Program-made: the position numbers and the translations under genes
NCBI GenBank assembly: GCA_947464365.1
Contig: CANHWS010000163.1
Span: 1-7,920, forward strand
From: Cytophagaceae bacterium
Lineage (GTDB): Bacteria > Bacteroidota > Bacteroidia > Cytophagales > Flexibacteraceae
Length of the DNA: 7,920 nucleotides
Direction: 5' to 3'
Shown: in pieces, positions 6,133 to 7,920 of the stretch
How the letters are laid out: each line of letters starts with the position of its first letter
Numbering within the stretch: position 1 is the first letter of the stretch
The notes under the pieces: model-generated
Databases searched by the model: none
Told to the model about the DNA's origin: nothing
The model's input: only the letters and a program-made list of their open reading frames with translations

Positions 6133-7239
6133 ATGTTCAACAACGTTTACGCAGGCAAACATGTATTGGTCACTGGCCACACCGGTTTTAAAGGTAGCTG
6201 GCTTAGTGTTTGGCTACTGAGTCTAGGGGCCAAAGTCACAGGCATCTCAGATAAGGTGCCCACTCAACCAAGTATGTTCGAAGCCCTAGGTCTGTCGGAA
6301 AAGCTGACCCATATCGTGGCGGATATTAGGGATGGTGAGCGGATGAAAACCCTAATGGCTGACCTTAAACCAGACATGGTTTTCCACATGGCTGCCCAGC
6401 CGATCGTTAGCCTGAGCTATTCGGATCCGCTAGACACGCTGACGACCAACATCATCGGCACAGCCAATTTGCTTGAGGCTTTGCGCCTGAGCAACCATAC
6501 CTGCACTGCCGTTTTCATCACCAGTGATAAATGCTACGAAAACGTGGAGTGGACCTGGGGTTATCGCGAAAACGATCGTCTAGGTGGCAAAGATCCGTAC
6601 AGTGCCAGCAAAGCGGGTGCTGAACTCATGATCTATACCTACTTCCACTCTTTCCTGAAGAATCCTGGCTCCAACGTCCGGATCGTATCTACACGTGCCG
6701 GCAACGTTATCGGTGGCGGAGACTGGGCAGATAGCCGTATCGTACCAGATTGTGTAAGGGCTTGGGCCCAAAATCAGTCAGTCGAGATCAGGCGCCCTAA
6801 GGCAACGCGTCCTTGGCAACACGTCATGGAGCCCGTGAGTGGCTACTTGGCGGTCGGTGCTGCGTTGCATCTCAACCCGGAGCTCACTGGCGAAAGTTTC
6901 AACTTTGGCCCAGCGGCTGATCAGAGCTTTACTGTCCATCAGTTGCTCGAGGAAATCGCTCTCAACTGGCATTTTGATGGTTCGCATGATAAGTTTATTG
7001 TCGATCTGACACCAACGTTCCACGAGGCCGGTCTGCTGAAACTCAACTGTGACAAAGCACTGCATGAGCTGAGCTGGAAACCAGCCCTTCGGTTTGAGGA
7101 TGCTGCACGCCTTACCGCTACTTGGTATGACAAGTACTATCATCAAGGTACGGAGGGATTGTACGAATACACGCTCGATCAGATCCAGGAATACACTGAC
7201 GCCGCCATTAAGCTCGGTATCGCATGGACAGCTCAATAG
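6133..7239 (+). CDS. rfbG: CDP-glucose 4,6-dehydratase
   Basis: RfbG (DdhB) converts CDP-glucose to CDP-4-keto-6-deoxyglucose using tightly bound NAD. It is an extended short-chain dehydrogenase. From ATG 6133 it has 368 residues: the NAD loop T-G-H-T-G-F-K-G-S-W (14-23), M-A-A-Q-P (86-90), the S-D-K-C-Y-E-N block (131-137) that stands where other 4,6-dehydratases have T-D-E, and the catalytic Y-S-A-S-K (Y156, K160). R-A-G-N-V-I-G-G-G-D-W (188-198) and R-P-W-Q-H-V-M-E-P (226-234) are hallmarks of CDP-glucose dehydratases. An ATG at 6109 would add eight residues (M-C-A-S-P-I-R-T); homologues usually start near M-F-N-N-x-Y-x-G-K, so 6133 is preferred, though no ribosome site decides it. The 3' end overlaps the next gene by 16 bases, which suggests translational coupling. 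Confidence 0.95.
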   Translation: MFNNVYAGKHVLVTGHTGFKGSWLSVWLLSLGAKVTGISDKVPTQPSMFEALGLSEKLTHIVADIRDGERMKTLMADLKPDMVFHMAAQPIVSLSYSDPLDTLTTNIIGTANLLEALRLSNHTCTAVFITSDKCYENVEWTWGYRENDRLGGKDPYSASKAGAELMIYTYFHSFLKNPGSNVRIVSTRAGNVIGGGDWADSRIVPDCVRAWAQNQSVEIRRPKATRPWQHVMEPVSGYLAVGAALHLNPELTGESFNFGPAADQSFTVHQLLEEIALNWHFDGSHDKFIVDLTPTFHEAGLLKLNCDKALHELSWKPALRFEDAARLTATWYDKYYHQGTEGLYEYTLDQIQEYTDAAIKLGIAWTAQ

Positions 7240-7700
7240 TATCTCAGGAGGCTCCTTTTTCGATTGATGGTTTTACCTTGACTCCTTTGAAACTCATTGG
7301 GGGGGACAAGGGCCGTGTTATGCATGGTATTAAGGCCACTGATGATACTTACGCTGGTTTTGGCGAAGCTTATTTTAGCGAAGTGCTCCAGACCCATATC
7401 AAGGGCTGGAAACGTCATAACCGCATGGTGCTCAACTTAGTGGTGCCAGTCGGGGCCATTAAGTTCTATGTTTTTGACGACAGAGCTGACAGCCCAACAA
7501 AGGGTAAACACCTTAGCATAGTACTCGGGACGGACCATAATTATAGTCGCCTGACGATCAGACCTGGGTTATGGGTTGCGTTCGAGGGGATTGGTGGGGG
7601 TCAAAATTTGCTCATGAATTTCGCCAGCATCCCACATGATCCTACGGAGGCAGATGCAGTTCCGCTAGGTTCGGACGGATTCCCTGTTTTGCCATGCTAA
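7224..7700 (+). CDS. RmlC-like cupin, putative CDP-4-keto-6-deoxyhexose epimerase
   Basis: This 158-residue protein resembles the short cupin relatives of dTDP-4-dehydrorhamnose 3,5-epimerase. Supporting features are G-G-D-K-G-R-V-M-H (26-34), F-G-E-A-Y-F-S (46-52), and I-K-G-W-K-R-H-N-R-M (59-68), whose histidine H65 sits where RmlC has its catalytic base. N-L-V-V-P-V-G at 71-77, Y-S-R-L-T-I-R-P-G-L-W-V-A-F (107-120) and N-F-A-S-I-P-H-D-P (132-140) also fit. True RmlC proteins are about 180 residues. Lying right after rfbG, with the ATG at 7224 overlapping its end, it probably acts on CDP-4-keto-6-deoxyglucose, epimerising C3, C5 or both; this is inferred from context. An AGGAGG at 7246-7251 lies inside the frame, but no normal in-frame start follows it at a useful distance. 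It might instead be a ketoisomerase of the FdtA/WxcM group, or an epimerase for a dTDP-sugar made from the rmlA product. Confidence 0.8.
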   Translation: MDSSIVSQEAPFSIDGFTLTPLKLIGGDKGRVMHGIKATDDTYAGFGEAYFSEVLQTHIKGWKRHNRMVLNLVVPVGAIKFYVFDDRADSPTKGKHLSIVLGTDHNYSRLTIRPGLWVAFEGIGGGQNLLMNFASIPHDPTEADAVPLGSDGFPVLPC

Positions 7701-7736
7701 TTGGGCCTGATTACGAAAGCTTCAAACAGTCATTCC

Positions 7737-7761
7737 GGACCTGTTGTTAATGCAAAGGTCC
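7737..7761 (+). other. Inverted repeat between the cupin gene and the SDR gene
   Basis: GGACCT (7737-7742) and AGGTCC (7756-7761) are perfect 6-base arms around a 13-base loop, with two further G-C pairs possible after a bulge. It lies in the 119-base gap before the SDR gene. There is no T-run, so it could be a weak attenuator, an operator or chance. Confidence 0.3.
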
Positions 7762-7819
7762 TGGAAGTCGCCAACCTTGTTAGGCTTGCTGTTCTGAGCC
7801 AAGTTCAACCATGTATCTT

Positions 7820-7920
7820 ATGAAGAGAATATTGATAACAGGTGGCCTTGGTAACCTAGGGTCTTGGTTGACACGTGCACTAGTCCTTGCCGGGCACGAT
7901 GTCACGACGCTGAGTAGTAA
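7820..7920 (+). CDS. NAD(P)-dependent epimerase/dehydratase-type SDR, N-terminal part (3' end outside window)
   Basis: Only the first 33 codons are visible. They start M-K-R-I-L-I-T-G-G-L-G-N-L-G-S-W-L, a first beta strand followed by the glycine-rich dinucleotide loop (G8-G9-x-G11-x-x-G14) of extended short-chain dehydrogenases. The following helix and second strand (A-L-V-L-A-G-H-D-V-T-T-L) fit the Rossmann fold. A second ATG at 7811 would add M-Y-L; the start at 7820 gives the usual spacing to the first strand. By its place after rfbF, rfbG and the cupin it is likely the 4-keto reductase or epimerase that finishes the CDP-deoxyhexose, in the manner of abequose, paratose or tyvelose enzymes. 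The substrate-binding half is missing, so the exact reaction cannot be told. It is cut by the window end, not broken. Confidence 0.8.
   Translation, partial: MKRILITGGLGNLGSWLTRALVLAGHDVTTLSS

Noticed and set aside
6778..7236. 152-codon open frame on the minus strand
   Set aside because: It is antisense to the conserved C-terminal half of rfbG and has no family features.
1..7920. Mobile element, CRISPR array, toxin-antitoxin or defence system
   Set aside because: No transposase, integrase, spaced identical repeats, tRNA-adjacent att-like repeats or small gene pairs were found. All large frames are accounted for by metabolic or repair genes.

Overview
This window looks like chromosomal DNA from a member of the Bacteroidota, probably of the Cytophagales/Sphingobacteriales type. 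The basis is the character of the housekeeping proteins (LipA, IspH, BioD, the RecR C-terminus), the near absence of Shine-Dalgarno sequences before the start codons, and two exact matches upstream of genes to the Bacteroidota -7 promoter element TAnnTTTG. This is an assignment from protein character; no search was run. Base composition looks balanced by eye.

The left half (1-3989) is housekeeping. It holds the 3' end of recR (recombinational repair), lipA (lipoyl synthase), a yicC/yloC-family endoribonuclease, bioD on the minus strand (dethiobiotin synthase), and ispH (last step of the MEP isoprenoid pathway). yicC and bioD converge with only 16 bases between their stop codons. bioD and ispH diverge from a spacer of about 140 bases that must carry both promoters. 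LipA and IspH are both iron-sulfur enzymes, and lipoate and biotin are both protein-bound cofactors, but nothing in the layout shows these genes form one operon.

The right half (4103-7920) is nucleotide-sugar synthesis, probably the start of an O-antigen, capsule or exopolysaccharide cluster that continues past the window. rmlA (dTDP-glucose synthesis) is followed, after a 256-base gap, by rfbF (CDP-glucose synthesis). Then come rfbG (CDP-glucose 4,6-dehydratase), a small RmlC-like cupin that overlaps rfbG by 16 bases, and the first codons of an extended-type SDR. Together rfbF-rfbG-cupin-SDR suggest glucose-1-phosphate -> CDP-glucose -> CDP-4-keto-6-deoxyglucose -> epimerised keto sugar -> reduced CDP-6-deoxyhexose. 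The rfbH dehydrase needed for 3,6-dideoxyhexoses is not in the window, so the final sugar is open.

I found no tRNA, rRNA, CRISPR array, insertion sequence, phage gene or defence system, and nothing I would call a new biological system. The points most worth a second look are the identity of the CDP-sugar product, a perfect 7-bp hairpin ending 10 bases before the ispH start, and a five-codon mini-ORF whose stop overlaps the lipA start codon.
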